Positions 45,975-58,928 of a stretch of 64,000 nt of DNA are shown piece by piece (position 1 is the stretch's first letter; each line of letters opens with the position of its first letter). The translations under genes were made by a program, and so were the position numbers. Where the stretch lies: the NCBI GenBank assembly GCA_007922195.1, contig ML681981.1, forward strand, positions 15,199,940 to 15,263,939, given 5' to 3'. The notes below the pieces were generated by a model. That model saw only the letters and a program-made list of their open reading frames with translations. It did no database searches and was not told the DNA's origin. Origin of the DNA: Podocnemis expansa. Lineage: Eukaryota > Chordata > Testudines > Podocnemididae.

Positions 45975-46893
45975 ATCATAGAATCATAGGGTTGGAAGGG
46001 ACCTCATAGGTCATCTAGTCCAACCCCCTGCCAGAGGCAGGACCACTCCCACTAAACCATCCCAGTCATGGTTTTTTCCAGCCGGGCCTTAAACACTTCC
46101 AAAGATGGAGACTCCACCACCTCCCTTGGCAGCTCATTCCAAGGCTTCACCACTCGCCTAGTAAAAAAGTTTTTTCTAATATCCAGTCTCGACCACCCTA
46201 ACCGCAACTTGAGACCATTGCTCCTCGTTCTGTCCTCTGTTATTACCGAGAACAGTCGAGCTCCATCTTCCTTAGAGCATCCCTTCAAGTAGTTGAAGGT
46301 TGCTATCAAATCCCCCCTCAATCTTCTCTTCTGCAGACTAAATAAGCCTAATGCTTTCAGTCTTTCTTCATAGGGCTTGTGCTCCAGCCCTTTAATCATT
46401 TTGGTTGCCCTCCTCTGAACTCTCCCGAGCATGTCCCTGTCCTTTTTGTAGTGGGGAGCCCAAAACTGAACACAGTATTCTAGATGTGGCCTCACCAGTG
46501 CAGAATAGAGGGGAATGATCACATCCCTTGATCTGCTGGTAATACTTCTTTTGATGCAGCCCAGTATGCCATTGGCCTTTTTGGCAGCAAGAGCACGCTG
46601 CTGACTCATATTTAGCTTCCCATCCACCATGACCCCCAGGTCCTTTTCTACACCGCTGCTACTTAGCTGAATGTTCCCCAGCCTGTAGCGGTGCATGGGG
46701 TTTTTTCGTCCCTCATGCAGGATTTTACACTTGTCCTTATTGAAGCTCATAAGATTTCTATTGGCCCACTGTTCCAATTTATCTAGGTCTCCCTGAATCC
46801 TGTCGTTGCCCTCCAACATGTCTACTGGTCTTCCCAGCTTGGTGTCATCCGCAAACTTACTGAGAGTGCAGTCTATTCCATCATCCAGATCAT
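45975..46893 (-). mobile_element. Young 5'-truncated CR1 with open ORF2 C-terminus
   Basis: About 920 bp closely similar to the end of the long CR1. On the - strand an uninterrupted frame runs from just inside the 5' truncation to a stop at 46052. It starts in '[19 protein letters not shown]' and includes F-A-D-D, 'KCKILHEGRKNPM', '[20 protein letters not shown]', and ends 'LEKTMTGMV'. There is no internal start codon of significance, so this is a truncated, non-autonomous copy and not a gene. The 3' tail is 'ggttggaagggacctcatag' in reverse, with ATTCTATG repeats. It is diverged from the long copy at scattered positions, indicating a sister subfamily. Confidence 0.92.
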
Positions 46894-48754
46894 TGTGCAA
46901 TACGTTGGAGTATTACAGAAAACTAAATCTTCCAAACCTTTTTCTCTTTGTGACAATCCCTCTCACATATTGTTGTTGCCCGTGTTGGAGGGTGCTGTGG
47001 AGCAACATGCTTTAAAAAACCAAGGGCAGAGTAAATGGAACAGTGTTCCTAACTAGACTCTTTGGATACATTCAGATATTAAATCTTAATCATAGCCTCT
47101 GTCTATTTCGTTCATGGTTTATTCCTTAAAATACTAGATTGGTATGAAAACTAGGACATTGTATTATAGGAGAGCATCAACTATGCCATAGTTAAGGTTG
47201 AAAACCCTTTTCTGTCTTATTCTTCTAAGTTCTCTAAAAACTACATGCTTAGTTTACTTACCTGGAAGTTTTCAATGAGTGGTACAGGATAGGTGTAGTA
47301 GTCCAAAGCTGGAGTCATTTGAGTAAGTGGGATCCTGAGTTACAGCCTAAAAATTCCCTGCATTTTACAAAATCCAAAGTCATAACATATTTATATTTTG
47401 AGCACATAGGGGTTCAACCCATGGTTCTAATCATCCCCAAACTGATTCGAGTCACTCCACATTTAATTTTGGTTCGTGCCTGGCATCCACTGTTCTCTTT
47501 GGGTGAATGCTGTTGAAAATGTTATTCAGGGAAGAGTTTGGCTTTCTAGAATGATAGGCACTAAAGGCTTCAAGCCAAAGAAATTGAAATGTGCATGTGG
47601 ATCAAAGCTAGGTAAGAGTGTTTGTTTCCAGCTAGCTTATTGCCACAGTAAATGGATAGCTAAAGGGCCACATTGTGGTCATTAAACCTGAGCTACAGCC
47701 TTGCACTGTAAGTTCTTACACTTAGCAGAAATCTGAGAATGCCTGTATGCACATGCTACCACTTTTCTCTGTAAGAAGAATTTGTGACTTCTGGGAACTA
47801 CTGCTTTGTACAGCTAACGAGAAAGGGGCTGAAAATCTTTTCTGAAGGATGGTAATTCATACATGCTCTATACAGATGTGTGAAAATGATAGCTGAACAT
47901 AGTGCTACTTTTTCACATGGGGGTTATTTACTGTGTTTCATCTCTAAGTAATTATTAATAGATCAGCTCCTGCCTCCAATCACTAGTCCAGATGCTGATC
48001 TCTATCACTTACCTTTTACATTAAAAAAAAAAAATTCAAACAACTTTTGTGATTTCTCCCATGCTGTCCTCATATTTAGAAGGAGCTCCATGTAAACATC
48101 CACAAAATAAACTCATCCTCTGTGAAAACCCTCCTTGGCAATAAAGCTTACAAAAACCTTGATGGCAGCTAGTCTACTGACATGCTGAGACCACTGCAGC
48201 CAAGGAGCCAGGAGGAGTGAAGGGGAAAGTTTGGCTGGGATAAAAAGAGCAGTGGGTAATTATTTTTTAAATAGCCAAGAAAAATAAGTGTCCAGAATCT
48301 TTAACAGACTTGAAGTGACCCTGTGGTGCCTGAAGTGGCTAAACTTAAACCTCTGAAAAATCAAGAAAGCTGAGGTACCCCACTGGATGCCAGCTGAGGG
48401 TAGAGTGGGGGGAATTTAATGAAGGTGTAGTTAGCTCAGTGTACAGTTCTCCTACATAACCAAGAAGGTGGGCAAGCCTCTAATAAGCTGTGGCCTGTGG
48501 TAGGAATGGAGCCGCAGAAGGTGCCAGACAGCAAGTTGCAACTTTTCATGTGCTAATGGCTTCTCAAATACTAATGGCGTTGCAGGATAGTAAGATGAAT
48601 GTTAGCTGGACAGTGAAGTATTAGTTGACAGAGGCTGTCTATTGGAGAATGAGGCAAACACAGCCTTCTTTCACATGCTCTAAAGTTACTGTAACAAACA
48701 TGGAATAAAACTATCAAAACTCTGGGTCAAAAATTACATCTGATTTCTCTCCCT
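46894..48754. other. RNLS intron 4, no gene recognised
   Basis: Nothing supported beyond chance frames. Confidence 0.45.
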
Positions 48755-49280
48755 GGTCTGTCTGGATTAGCCTTCCAAGGGAAGTTGAGGGGCTAAGAGA
48801 CCTAACTGGCTTTGAAACTGAACTTGATAAATTTATGGCAGGGATAGAATGATGGGACAGCCTCATTTGACAACCAGTCTTTGACTGCTGGTGGTGGATA
48901 TGTCAATGGCCTGAGAGGGGAAGTTACATGGGGTGGGTTCTCAATTATTAAGAGAAGTCTTGGGTGTTTGGCTGATGAGAGTTGCCCATATGCTCAGAGT
49001 TTAACTGATTGCCACATTTACAGTCGGAAAGGAATTTTCCCTCAAGGCAGATTTGCAAAGGCTCTGGAGGTCTTGCCTTCCTCTGTAGCATGGGGCAGGG
49101 TTCACTTGTTGATGGATTTTCTGTGATTTAAAGTCTTTAAACCATGATTTGAGGACTGGAATCACCCAGTCAGAGGCTAGAGGTTTATTAAAGGAGTGGG
49201 TGGATGAGGTTTTATGGCCTGCACAGTTAGGGGGTCAAGACTAGACAATCATATTGGTCCCTTCTGACCTTAGAGTGTTT
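48755..49280 (+). mobile_element. CR1/L3 3' tail, second subfamily
   Basis: 'gaacttgataaatttatggc', 'ggaattttccctcaaggcag', 'tctgtagcatggggcagggt' and 'cccagtcagaggctag', then 'ggtcccttctgacctta', give the ordered tail of this CR1 subfamily. The nested fragment at 1612-1735 is the reverse complement of its last 150 bases. Confidence 0.7.
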
Positions 49281-49288
49281 GGCCATGT

Positions 49289-49700
49289 CTTCATCTAAAA
49301 GCTTAGTTCAGACTTGCTTAGCCCCAACTAAGCAGTTCGAAGCTAGTTCGAACTAACCGCATTTTTTTTTTTGTTCAAACTTACTTTTTCATTCAAACTA
49401 GCTGTGCTTTTTTTTTAGTTCAAACAAAACAGTTAGTTTAAACTAAAAAAATGCTATTAGTTTGAACTAACCACTAGTTCGAACTTACTTAGTTCAAACT
49501 AAAGTTTGAAACAAGTTCAAATGAAGCTGTTAATTTAAACTTACCATTCGAGCTAACTAGTTTCAACTAAGCTTTGCTTAGGTCAAACTAAAAACTTTTT
49601 TAGTTTGAACTCAGCAAAGCCTACTGTAGACAGGGAGCAAATTAGTTCATATTAAGGCTCCTTAATTCAAACTAGTTTGCTAGTGTAAACATAGCCTATG
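49289..49700. mobile_element. Iterated-palindrome MITE, copy 2
   Basis: Ends are 'ggccatgtcttcatctaaaa' and 'tagtgtaaacatagcc'. The interior is dominated by TTAGTTCGAACTAA variants in both orientations and shares 'ctactgtagacagggagcaa' and 'ccttaatt' with copy 1. Longer than the others because of extra palindrome units. Confidence 0.75.
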
Positions 49701-52700
49701 AGACCCCCCCCCGACTAAGATTGAAAATCACTTGTCTAATGCCCTTTTTTTTTTTAACTAATGCACAACTTGTATTAAGGTGAGCTGCACTGAACAGTAG
49801 CTAACTAAACCTGCTATGTTCTTAAACATGGAACATACTCCACAGAAACAACCCAATGCTTGCTAAATTCTTCTACTCTATCACATTACCCACATGATTT
49901 AATGTAATACTATATTTTCATTTACCCATCATTAAACCCACAAACTACTCATCTCCCCTCCAGCCATTCCCATGATAAGACCCTGCTATACACATCTAAT
50001 GACAATCCACAGAACTCAGAACAAAAATAGGAGTCATTGATCTCCCAAGATACATACGCCCCGCTTTCTTTCGATCATATATGGGGGAGGCGGGGCAAGG
50101 AGAGAGGCTGAGGTCCTTTTCTGAGAAGCATGGCCCTCTAAGTTGTCTTATATCATAAATGCAAGTATGCCAAATTTCTCCAACTAATCTCTCCACCATT
50201 GCATCCATAGTGGATTTTGATGTGTGTGCACATTTCACAATCTGTATTCAAGAACAGAGTAAAATACTGTGAAACAAATCAAAACGCTACTCCATAAATA
50301 AAGTACAGACACTTTACTCTTAAGTGGCTATATAAAGTTTCACAGTCCTTAATCCTGAACTTTTTTTTGGGTCAGTTGTTGCAGTGATTAAATATTCATT
50401 ATCTTTAGACATTTACATTGAACAATACTTCAGAAACTATCAGCATATCAACTTATAATATATAACCACTTTTTAAAAACCTAATAGCTGTAATCCTTTG
50501 AGATGCACTTCTTACAATTCATTCATCAGTGCAGATGTCAGTAAGTTGCATGGGACAACTAAAAATGCCTTTTCGTAACAGCAGAAAAGAAAGCCAGCTG
50601 TAAATCATATGCTCAGAATAAAGGAGACTCTCTTCCTGCAGGTAGTAAGGCTTTCTCATGACTAAATCATTATAAAATTAAAATTTTAATACTCAGGTTA
50701 TTATTATACTAGCAGGTTTTTTTGGTTTTTTTTATTCTTCATGCAGAAAAGCAAACACCTCTCTTGGATTCTCATTAGCAGCCTATTATAACACAAGCTA
50801 CTGACAGAAACAAATCTTTAGGTGTGGATATGTTTGTGGGGTTTTAAGGGTAGGAATGATGGTTATCCATACACTTTCAGTTCAGTTTAATATCTCAAAC
50901 CTTCAGGATCTTGACTGATGGCTAGTAGTAAACATGCATAATTATTCTTTCATGCAACTTAACCATTGGCAGTGATTTTGATGACAGTAATTTTCCCTGC
51001 TGAGGCTGCAAGTCATGATTCATCAATTTTATTAGGATTATGAACCTTATCCAAGACTTTAAAAGCTTGCAATTGATGATATTATTAACTCTTTAAGTAT
51101 TTTCAGAATTAAAAATCATACATTGTATAGTCTTCAGCAGAAGGTTGGAAATAGGTGCAAAATTAAATTTCTGATTTGCATTCTTATAGTTTCTCAGACA
51201 TATGCTCATTTTATAGTTGTGATACATTTGTGTCAAGATTGCATAATGTTTAAATGAGATGACTGAGGCAAGGGGCCACAGAGATGGAGGAAGGTTACTA
51301 TGATACCTTAAACCAGCACACAAATAGGCTTTGCTGTTATCATCATAGTCACCTTAGACATTCCTTGAGCCTCCTTAATGAGAACTGCAAACTTCCCCAT
51401 TGTGTTGGTAGAAAAATAGCCCATGAAACGCCTGCCTCCAGAGGTTTGCTGTTTATGCTGTTGGCAGCCAAGCAAACAGAACATTAGTAGTAATGCTTGC
51501 AGGATGGAACACACTGGTCTTCAAGAGGGAACCCTATGTTTCTATTATCCCTGTGCCCTCCAGAAGTAGTACTGGAAGTCAGCTGACTATCAGAGCAGAC
51601 GGTGTTTGCTGTTCCTTAAATGTGAGGCATGATCCCTGAAGACCGAATAGGCAGTGTACAGAAAGAACGTGGTTGAACCTAGTTACTTTGTACAGATCTC
51701 AGCGACTCTGAAGGCACCTTGAGCCTTCCATTAAATCCTCCCAGTACTGATGCTTGACTGAGTAATATGGCTGACCTTACAGCTAATGAATGACTGGCAT
51801 TCCACTGAAGAGGAAAGCTTGAAAAATTCAAAGCAATTTGGGCTAACTTTTTAGAAATCTGTGATTAACATAGACCTAGAGGATAGAGATGTCACATCCC
51901 CTCACCTGGCTTTGTCTAATCCTCTGTTTACTTCATATATTATGATGAATCTTATTTTGGTGCACTTCAGAAACTTAAACAATGCAAATTTAAAAACTGT
52001 TTATGTCCAAAACAATCCAGTTAATTGTGAATTTCCAAATGCTTGTCTGTGTGCGCTTGTCACATTTGGAGTTTATCCACTAATTACAGAGTCTTGGCAT
52101 TTTGGACTCAATTATATATTTTAATTGGAATCCTTAGCTGAGAACTCATAATGGGTATTACTTTTTATAGGTTTCTAACTGGACTTCTTGTGCAACCACT
52201 ATTTCTTTTCCCATTTCCTTATCTTGGAAAATGTTAGCTATTGTGTTTCTAGGCTGTTTCAATCTATTCTACTCTATCTTCCTCCTTTTCAGTGATTCTG
52301 CTGAGAGAAAAAAATCAGATGAACTTTGTCCAGGAAGGCTCCAAGGACACCATTAAGAGCAGGGCATAATGGGAAATGTTTCCAGAATATAAAATACAGA
52401 GTTACAGGAGGAGTTTAAGCATGTGCAGCAGGATTAAAGCAAGGTAGATTATGATCACAGCAGGAGACAAGATCTGTTGGAACATTATCAATAAAATAAG
52501 AGAAAAACAGTAGACATCTTGGATTATGCTGATCCCACATTCCAGAACTCATTCAAGGTGGCTTCTTCCTTTGTTTAATAATGAGCCCATTTATATCCTT
52601 TTTTGTGACTGTGACTTTACATTTTGTTTAAAGGTTAAAAAAAAATATGTACAGTGTTTCTTCAAATGTTTTTGAATTGATTTTCTGTTATGCAGGTAAA

Positions 52701-53832
52701 TTAGATACACAGATCCAAATATTCTAGTAAAGACTTGTCTAAAATCTACTCTCCCTTACACTTGAGCAAATCTGGTGACACCAGTAGGGATAGCATACCG
52801 CTAACAAAAAGGCAGCATTGTGAAAGTAACTTCAACTAGTGATTTCAGTTTGGGGTTGAATTTTTAGTATTATTGTCATTTACTTGAGTTGTTGAGTATG
52901 AATCCAGGTTAGAACAGAAATTAGATTTGATTACAGCAAGATCTAACATGGCTAATTTTCAGTAGATAGCCTGAGATTTTGGAGAGAATCCATTAGAACT
53001 GGGTGAACAATTCATTGATCAGATCTCAACATGACAGGGGGGTAATTCAGGTCAGGAAGAACAAACCATGCAATTTAAATTAAGATCAGAGTTGTTCATG
53101 CAGCCTCGAAATACATTTCAATTGTTTAGGCAAATAAAATCGCTTTTGACTGTCCTCTGGATTATAAGCATGTGGCTTCTTCAAAAGCTGGCTGTAATGC
53201 ATATGATCTTTCATATAAAATGTTGCCTATTTCATAGGATTTGAATGAATGGTCTTTTTTGTTTGTAGTACATGAGAAGTTGAGGTGCAGCCATGACATG
53301 CAGGAGTGGAGCCCTTAAACTTCATTTTCTGTTAGTTAAAATAGCATCAACTTTAGGCAATGCACTGTCTAAAGAAGCCTGTGGTATTTGAAGTAGCATG
53401 AATCAGCTTCCTAGTTCATAGTCAGTTCTTTTAGCTTTTATAGTCTCGTTCATGTGTCTGTTCTCTGGAAACCACAAAACAAGTGTCTTCCACTGAGCTC
53501 TTACAAAACCCCTGTTTCAGAAATTACAAAGCATTACTTTACTTCAAGAGCTAACTCCCTTTTTATTTTCCAGAAGACATCTTTGCCCGTAAGTTAACAT
53601 AAACATATAGAAAACAAAGATTTTTTTTTCTAAGGCCCTAAATATAAATTTAGAAGCTTACAAAAATTTAAAACCAAATTTAATTTTGGCACAATTTAAA
53701 ACAGACCCTCAAGACTGAATTTTTAATTAAACATACAGATCTTTCTGTGTGCTTGGTCACTTCTATATTTCTCACAGGTTAAGTACATATATTCTTTTTA
53801 TGAGAAACAAAAAGATCAGACTGTTTCATTTA
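49701..53832. other. RNLS intron 4, no gene recognised
   Basis: Four kilobases of AT-rich sequence. I searched for renalase exon 5 by its expected peptide and did not find it. No clear transposon is seen. Confidence 0.45.
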
Positions 53833-54168
53833 GGGTATGTCTACACTTGCAAGTTAGTTCGAATTAAGGAGGCTTAATTCGAACTAACTTAGTACCTGTC
53901 TACGCTAGGCTTTCATTAGTTCGAACTGAGGAAATCTTTAAGTTGAACTAATGAAAGCTTAGTTCGAACTAGTAAGACCTGCCAGTTAGTTCAAACTAAG
54001 CCCTTAGTTTGATCGTTAGTTCAAACTAAGGATGATGTAGAGAAGGATTAACCCTTAGTTCAAACTAAATAAGGGCAGTTAGTTCAAATTAACAAAGTGG
54101 ACTAATTCAAACTAATTTATTTAGTTAATAAATTTGAACTAACTTTTCCTAGTATAGACGGAGCCTTA
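53833..54168. mobile_element. Iterated-palindrome MITE, copy 3
   Basis: Ends are 'gggtatgtctacacttgcaa' and 'cctagtatagacggagcctt'. The interior repeats GTTAGTTCGAATTAAG- and TTAGTTCAAACTAA-type units roughly every 15-25 bp. Non-coding. Confidence 0.75.
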
Positions 54169-54202
54169 GAGAATGGTCAAATAAGCTGAGAGTTGGTATA
54201 GA

Positions 54203-54412
54203 CTGGTGTTTCCCAACCAGTGTGCCATGGCACATGGGCGCCCTGTCAGGCCTGAGCAGCTGTGCCATGGAATCTTTTGAAAAAACTACTCAAAGGGTTC
54301 TGGATTGGCTCATGAATCTTCACGAGTTCATTTGGAGGCTATATGGCAGTGTGCCTCAAAATAATGAAAGGTAGCAAGGTGTGCTGCGGCAGAGAAAAGG
54401 TTGGGAACCACT
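54203..54412. mobile_element. hAT-type MITE with exact 8-bp duplication
   Basis: It is the inverse orientation of the element at 9563: CTGGTGTTTCCCAACCAG at the left, AAGGTTGGGAACCACT at the right. Identical GGTATAGA flanks lie at 54195-54202 and 54413-54420. 210 bp, non-coding. Confidence 0.88.
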
Positions 54413-54582
54413 GGTATAGATAGTCAGTCAGCCACTTCTAGTTAACTCTTCCCATAATAAAAGAAAAATGGAGTATTCAGTTGTATTGAAAGACAGAAAC
54501 ATAACTAATAAAAAGAAATACTATACTAAAAACAAAGCTGTAGAGCTCATTAGCACAAGCCATGCAGCTCTGCTGCATAAGC

Positions 54583-54836
54583 CTGGTCTATACTTGCTGC
54601 CATTTTTGGCAGCAGTTGAAGGAAGGTATGCAAGCTACAAAAAACTTCTATATCTCCCTTCAACTTTCTAATGCTAACTTACCAAACTTTTGACTCAATG
54701 GTACTGTTCTTATGGGGGTGGAGTTACTGAGTTGATTCTGGATCGATTGAGCGAGTCTTCACTGACTGCTCAATCAAACAAGAAAGATTGAACTGATGAT
54801 GGTGAATTTGCTGATGTTGGTATAGATATGGCCATA
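54583..54836. mobile_element. MITE, GGTCTATACTT family
   Basis: 'gcctggtctatacttgctgc' at the left and 'ggtatagatatggccat' at the right are imperfect inverted ends. The internal 'ggcagcagttgaaggaaggt' with 'atgcaagctac' matches 20404-20690. Confidence 0.5.
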
Positions 54837-55789
54837 GACAGTTTCTCCCTCTGATGAGCTTGAAGTCTGGTCACAAGGCAACCCATTCAGATGAGCTTTA
54901 GCAAGTGCAAACTAGGATTCTTGTTAAAGAAGCTAATGCATCCTAGTGAGGTTTGGGGGAAGGGGGTGATAGTGACACAGGTTTACCAGAATCAAAAGGT
55001 AGACACATTGCTTTTACAGATATTTCTCCAATGTTGCCAGAAGAGTTGCTAAATTAAAGCTAAATGCCTGATTAGCATCTTGGCATCTAAAAAGGAAACA
55101 GGCTGGTAGACAGTTTGTGATAAGGAAGTAGCCACCACTAGGATCCAGTGGTCCCCATTTCTGATCATACCTAGGGAAACAGGATGTGTCCAAGCCATAT
55201 GTCTTAATAGTGGTAATATATTGACTCTTTTCTACTGTATTGGTTGCCCTAGATAATTTTCAGCACTTCAAAAATTGTTTATACTGGATAATTTATATAT
55301 TTCTTCTTTGGGAATTTATACATTTCATCTGAGAATTGATAATGGAAACTGTAATCATAAATCTTTGAGTTCATATTTACAGGTATGTTGTATGCTTTGT
55401 AGCCTTTCATTAGGCGTGTTAAATTTCATTAAGAATGCACTCAAGTGTTTTGAGGACTGTACCATATCTCTAATCTTAATATTTCTGGTAGCACAGATAA
55501 AACTCACTAGTTTAGCTGGATATGGGCCCAGGCATATGTCTCTTTCATGCAAGCATTTCTATAGAAGGAAAGAGTAAGAGTAGGATAGGACCTTACATTA
55601 GCTTTTACTTTTGCTTCACTCCTTTTCTTTCCTATTCCCTTCAGTTTTGTGAGTGAAGGAGACAGACACCATGCCAAGACTTTTCCCTTCTTTGGCAAAT
55701 GGGAATAGCTTGCTTAGCATTCCCTTCTTCTAAATGTACCTTTGCCCCCTAAAAGAATGATTTGCAGGATCAGCTATTACATAGAAATT
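54837..55789. other. RNLS intron 4, no gene recognised
   Basis: No supported feature. Confidence 0.45.
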
Positions 55790-56030
55790 GAAGCTAGACA
55801 AATTCAAACTGGAAATAAGGTCTACATTTTAATAATGTGTAATTAAATATTGGAACAATTCACCAAGAGATGTGGTGGGTTCTTCATCACTGGCAATTTT
55901 TTAAAATGTAGATTAGATGTTTGTCTAAAAGCTGTGATCTGGGCATTTTATGGACTGTATTTCACAGGTCAGACTAGATGTTCAGTGGCTCCTTCCTTGG
56001 AATCTGTGAATCATTCTATGAATCACCCCT
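55790..56030 (+). mobile_element. Ancient CR1/L3 3' tail
   Basis: 'aagctagacaaattcaaact', 'tattggaacaattcaccaag', 'cactggcaattttttaaaat' and 'ggtcagactagatgttcagt' match the tail at 9985-10215 in order. Confidence 0.65.
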
Positions 56031-57954
56031 TTTGTTTTTTTGGAGGGGGGGGGAATAACTTGAGTTGGGACCTCAAATTTACTGAGAATTGTTGAAGCTG
56101 AAATTCAAGACGATAATAGCTCTTAACCATAACTGTATTACAAGAGCTGTGGAAACTTACAACAATGTTATTCCTCTGCAGCAATGTCAGAATTTCACAG
56201 TTCCTATTGTGGTTATCCAGATGAGGAGAAGTTACTATGTAAAAAGTGACGTTGCAGTGAATTAATGTTTTTGATTATCCTGTTCTGAGGCACAGGTTCA
56301 CATATGTCTTGTGGGAGTTATGACTTGGGTTTTCTTATGTTAAAAGGAAGTCTGTACCTTAGGGGAATCCCAGAATGAATGAGCAAAGAGTGGGAATTAT
56401 CATATGATCTAAGACCTTTGGCTCTTGAAGCCCAGGTGCAGAAAAATGCAAGAGATGTCTAAGTAGTAGGCTTTTTTTGTAGTTTCACTCTGTTGGTTAT
56501 TCCTCTGAAAACTGAAAAGTATGACTGGCACAGTACATGGGTTTCTGTTTGTTAAAATAAATGGGACTGTTGAACTTACAGTATATATAAGACATGTATT
56601 TACTGTACTATCAATCTGATCTCATGCAGTTATTTATTTTTTGTTTGGCCACTGATGTGCTCTTTGTGTGGGCATTGTTCTTTCATGTTCATTTTGAAGG
56701 CGCTCCTACTCATAAACTTATAAAGTCCAGACATCACCAAATTAAAAAAATGTCTTCCTGTCCAGAATGTCGCAATACCAAACTTAACATAATTAAATGA
56801 GCAACTTTTGTAGAATGAGAATTGGCTGTTTGATATTTAACAAACAGATCTCCCTATCACTACATAAAAAAGCTGATTTTACAACATAACAGAGCATTTA
56901 TTTAAAGAAAATGAATAATTAAAGTTTTATTACAAATACTTGCCAAAAATGGCATTAAATCATTTTTAAAACAATATATTGTAAAGACACTAAAACAAAT
57001 ATAGTCCTTTTACAACTTTTTCCTTTTTTCCTGCAGAGGATCTGGGAAACAGCTAAATGTTCACACCCTTCATTCCCCCTGCCCTCCTTTTTTTAAAGGA
57101 ACAATTTTACAAATGAATTTGATCATTTCTCTTTTGTACAATTTTTGAATAAACTGACAATTTTTTGGTTCATTTAACTTTGTTTCCCTCCCATTGCAGA
57201 CTTTTTTTTAACAGTCGTATACAAAGAAAGAATGTTATCAAGAAATCTAGGAGAGTTAGAAAGATACTTTCAAAGTTGATGGGCCAATATTTGGGCCCCA
57301 CTGAAAATCTTATGTTTGACCATCAGAGGGATTGTTTTTTAGTCTTCCAAAATGAGGGCTGCAAAAACATAAAATTGCCTCTGGTAAGCCAAACCCAGGA
57401 GTTTGCTGAGATCACAAACATGTTGTAATGCAACAGTGATGTAAATGCTCCCCAACTGTTTCCATTCTGCTGATGCTACATGCAATTAAAAGTGTCCAGT
57501 AACATTCACTTACGTTCTGAGGTAAAATGTAACAAATTCTTGTTTGTTCCTCATTAGTTTCAATCCCCATCTGATCTTACTCATGAAAATAGGGTTATGA
57601 GAGAGAGAGAGGCCTGTATTTGTTATGTCATGTATGCTTTTATCTATGTCAATAAATGCAGCACTCTGGATCTGTGTTTTATACCAGATCATCAGATGGG
57701 CTTTTAGGGGATTTGAAGCCCTTGTCATGAAAAATGCCAATATACTTCTTTTTATAATAGAGGGTCTGTGAAAATGAAACAAGCATACTCTGTAGTGGAT
57801 GAAAGAATGAGCAATCTTTCAAGGTATCAAGCATTACTTTTAAAAAGACTTATTTAAATATTTTATGATACACCTTTAAAAAAAATCTGTTTTGACTCCT
57901 TTACATGCCTGTTACCATGTCACCTATGTTATTAGCATAAAGCAACTACATTAA
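56031..57954. other. RNLS intron 4, no gene recognised
   Basis: AT-rich, no supported feature. A G-run lies at about 56045-56054. Confidence 0.45.
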
Positions 57955-58085
57955 ATACGCACATGCATTGTGTCAAAAGCCTTACTAAAGTCCAGATATA
58001 TTATGACTACTTCTTCCTCCCTTATTCATTAGCTTAGTTACCCCATCTGAGAAAGAAATCCTATTAGTTGTCAACCATTTTCAAT
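57955..58085 (-). mobile_element. CR1 internal fragment
   Basis: 'attgtgtcaaaagccttact', 'aaagtccagatatattatga' and 'accccatctgagaaagaaat' are the reverse complement of the CR1 region around the [11 protein letters not shown] motif. Confidence 0.65.
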
Positions 58086-58129
58086 CCATACTACTCTGGC
58101 ACCAGTGTAACCCTCAGCAATAAGAATTC

Positions 58130-58327
58130 AAGAGGGGTAGCCATGTTAGTCTATATAAAGCAAAAACAACGACAGTCCTGCAGCACCTTAAAAACTAACA
58201 TTTCTTTGGGCTTCAGCTTTCATGGGCTGCAATCCACTTCATCAGATGCATGTGACAAAGTGGGTTGCAGCCCATGAAAGCTGAAGCCCAAAGAAATTTG
58301 TTAGTCTTTACAGTGTGCAGGACTCTC
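58130..58327. mobile_element. Penelope-like inverted arms, second family (hairpin)
   Basis: The outer parts carry the (-) terminus 'ggggtagccatgttagtcta' and the (+) terminus 'ttgttagtctttacagtg'. The inner 37-bp arms (58201-58237 and 58260-58296) are reverse complements with a single mismatch, separated by a 22-bp loop containing 'catcagatgcatgtgac'. No coding part. This resembles a different PLE family, with 'cttcatcagatgcatg' in its tail. Confidence 0.8.
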
Positions 58328-58841
58328 ACTGTTTTAACAAGAAGAGTAAAGCTTGTGTGTGGGAGAAAGAAGTTTCTGTGGTTGCCATCCAAGACTGTGG
58401 AATGAATTTACCCAGTATTTGCGTCACCATTTTCCTCTCTAATTGCAGTACGTTTCTTTCACCTTGTGATGTTTTTGTTAGAAAAGGCAACCAGTATATT
58501 TGTTTGAAAACAAACAACAAACCAAAAAAAACCCCCCACTGAAACACCACACTCCACTGTATATGCTTTCATTCCATCTCTAGGGAGAGAATCTAAGACC
58601 CACCAGCATGTGACAGGCAATTGGTCACATTGCTTAATGCACTATTGAAAGGCACTCAGATAATATCATGATGAGCACTGCATAGGAACGTAAAGAGAAC
58701 AGACTAGAAATAATTTTTTTTTAAAGAAATCCGTATTGGTTATTACTTATCACCTTATGCTGTAGGGTTGAATACTTAATATAGAGAAGTCCCAAAACTA
58801 TATAGCCTATTTAAATAATACCTAATACCTTGAACTACTGG

Positions 58842-58928
58842 ATGAAATCCTGACCCATCAACCCACCTCCCATAGCCAGTGAGAGTTTTGCCACTGATTT
58901 CAATGGAGCCAGGATTTCACCTACTAAA
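58842..58928. repeat. Short palindromic amniote repeat
   Basis: 'gatgaaatcctgacccatca' is mirrored by 'tggagccaggatttcaccta' around 'gagttttgccactgatttca'. Non-coding. Confidence 0.55.
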
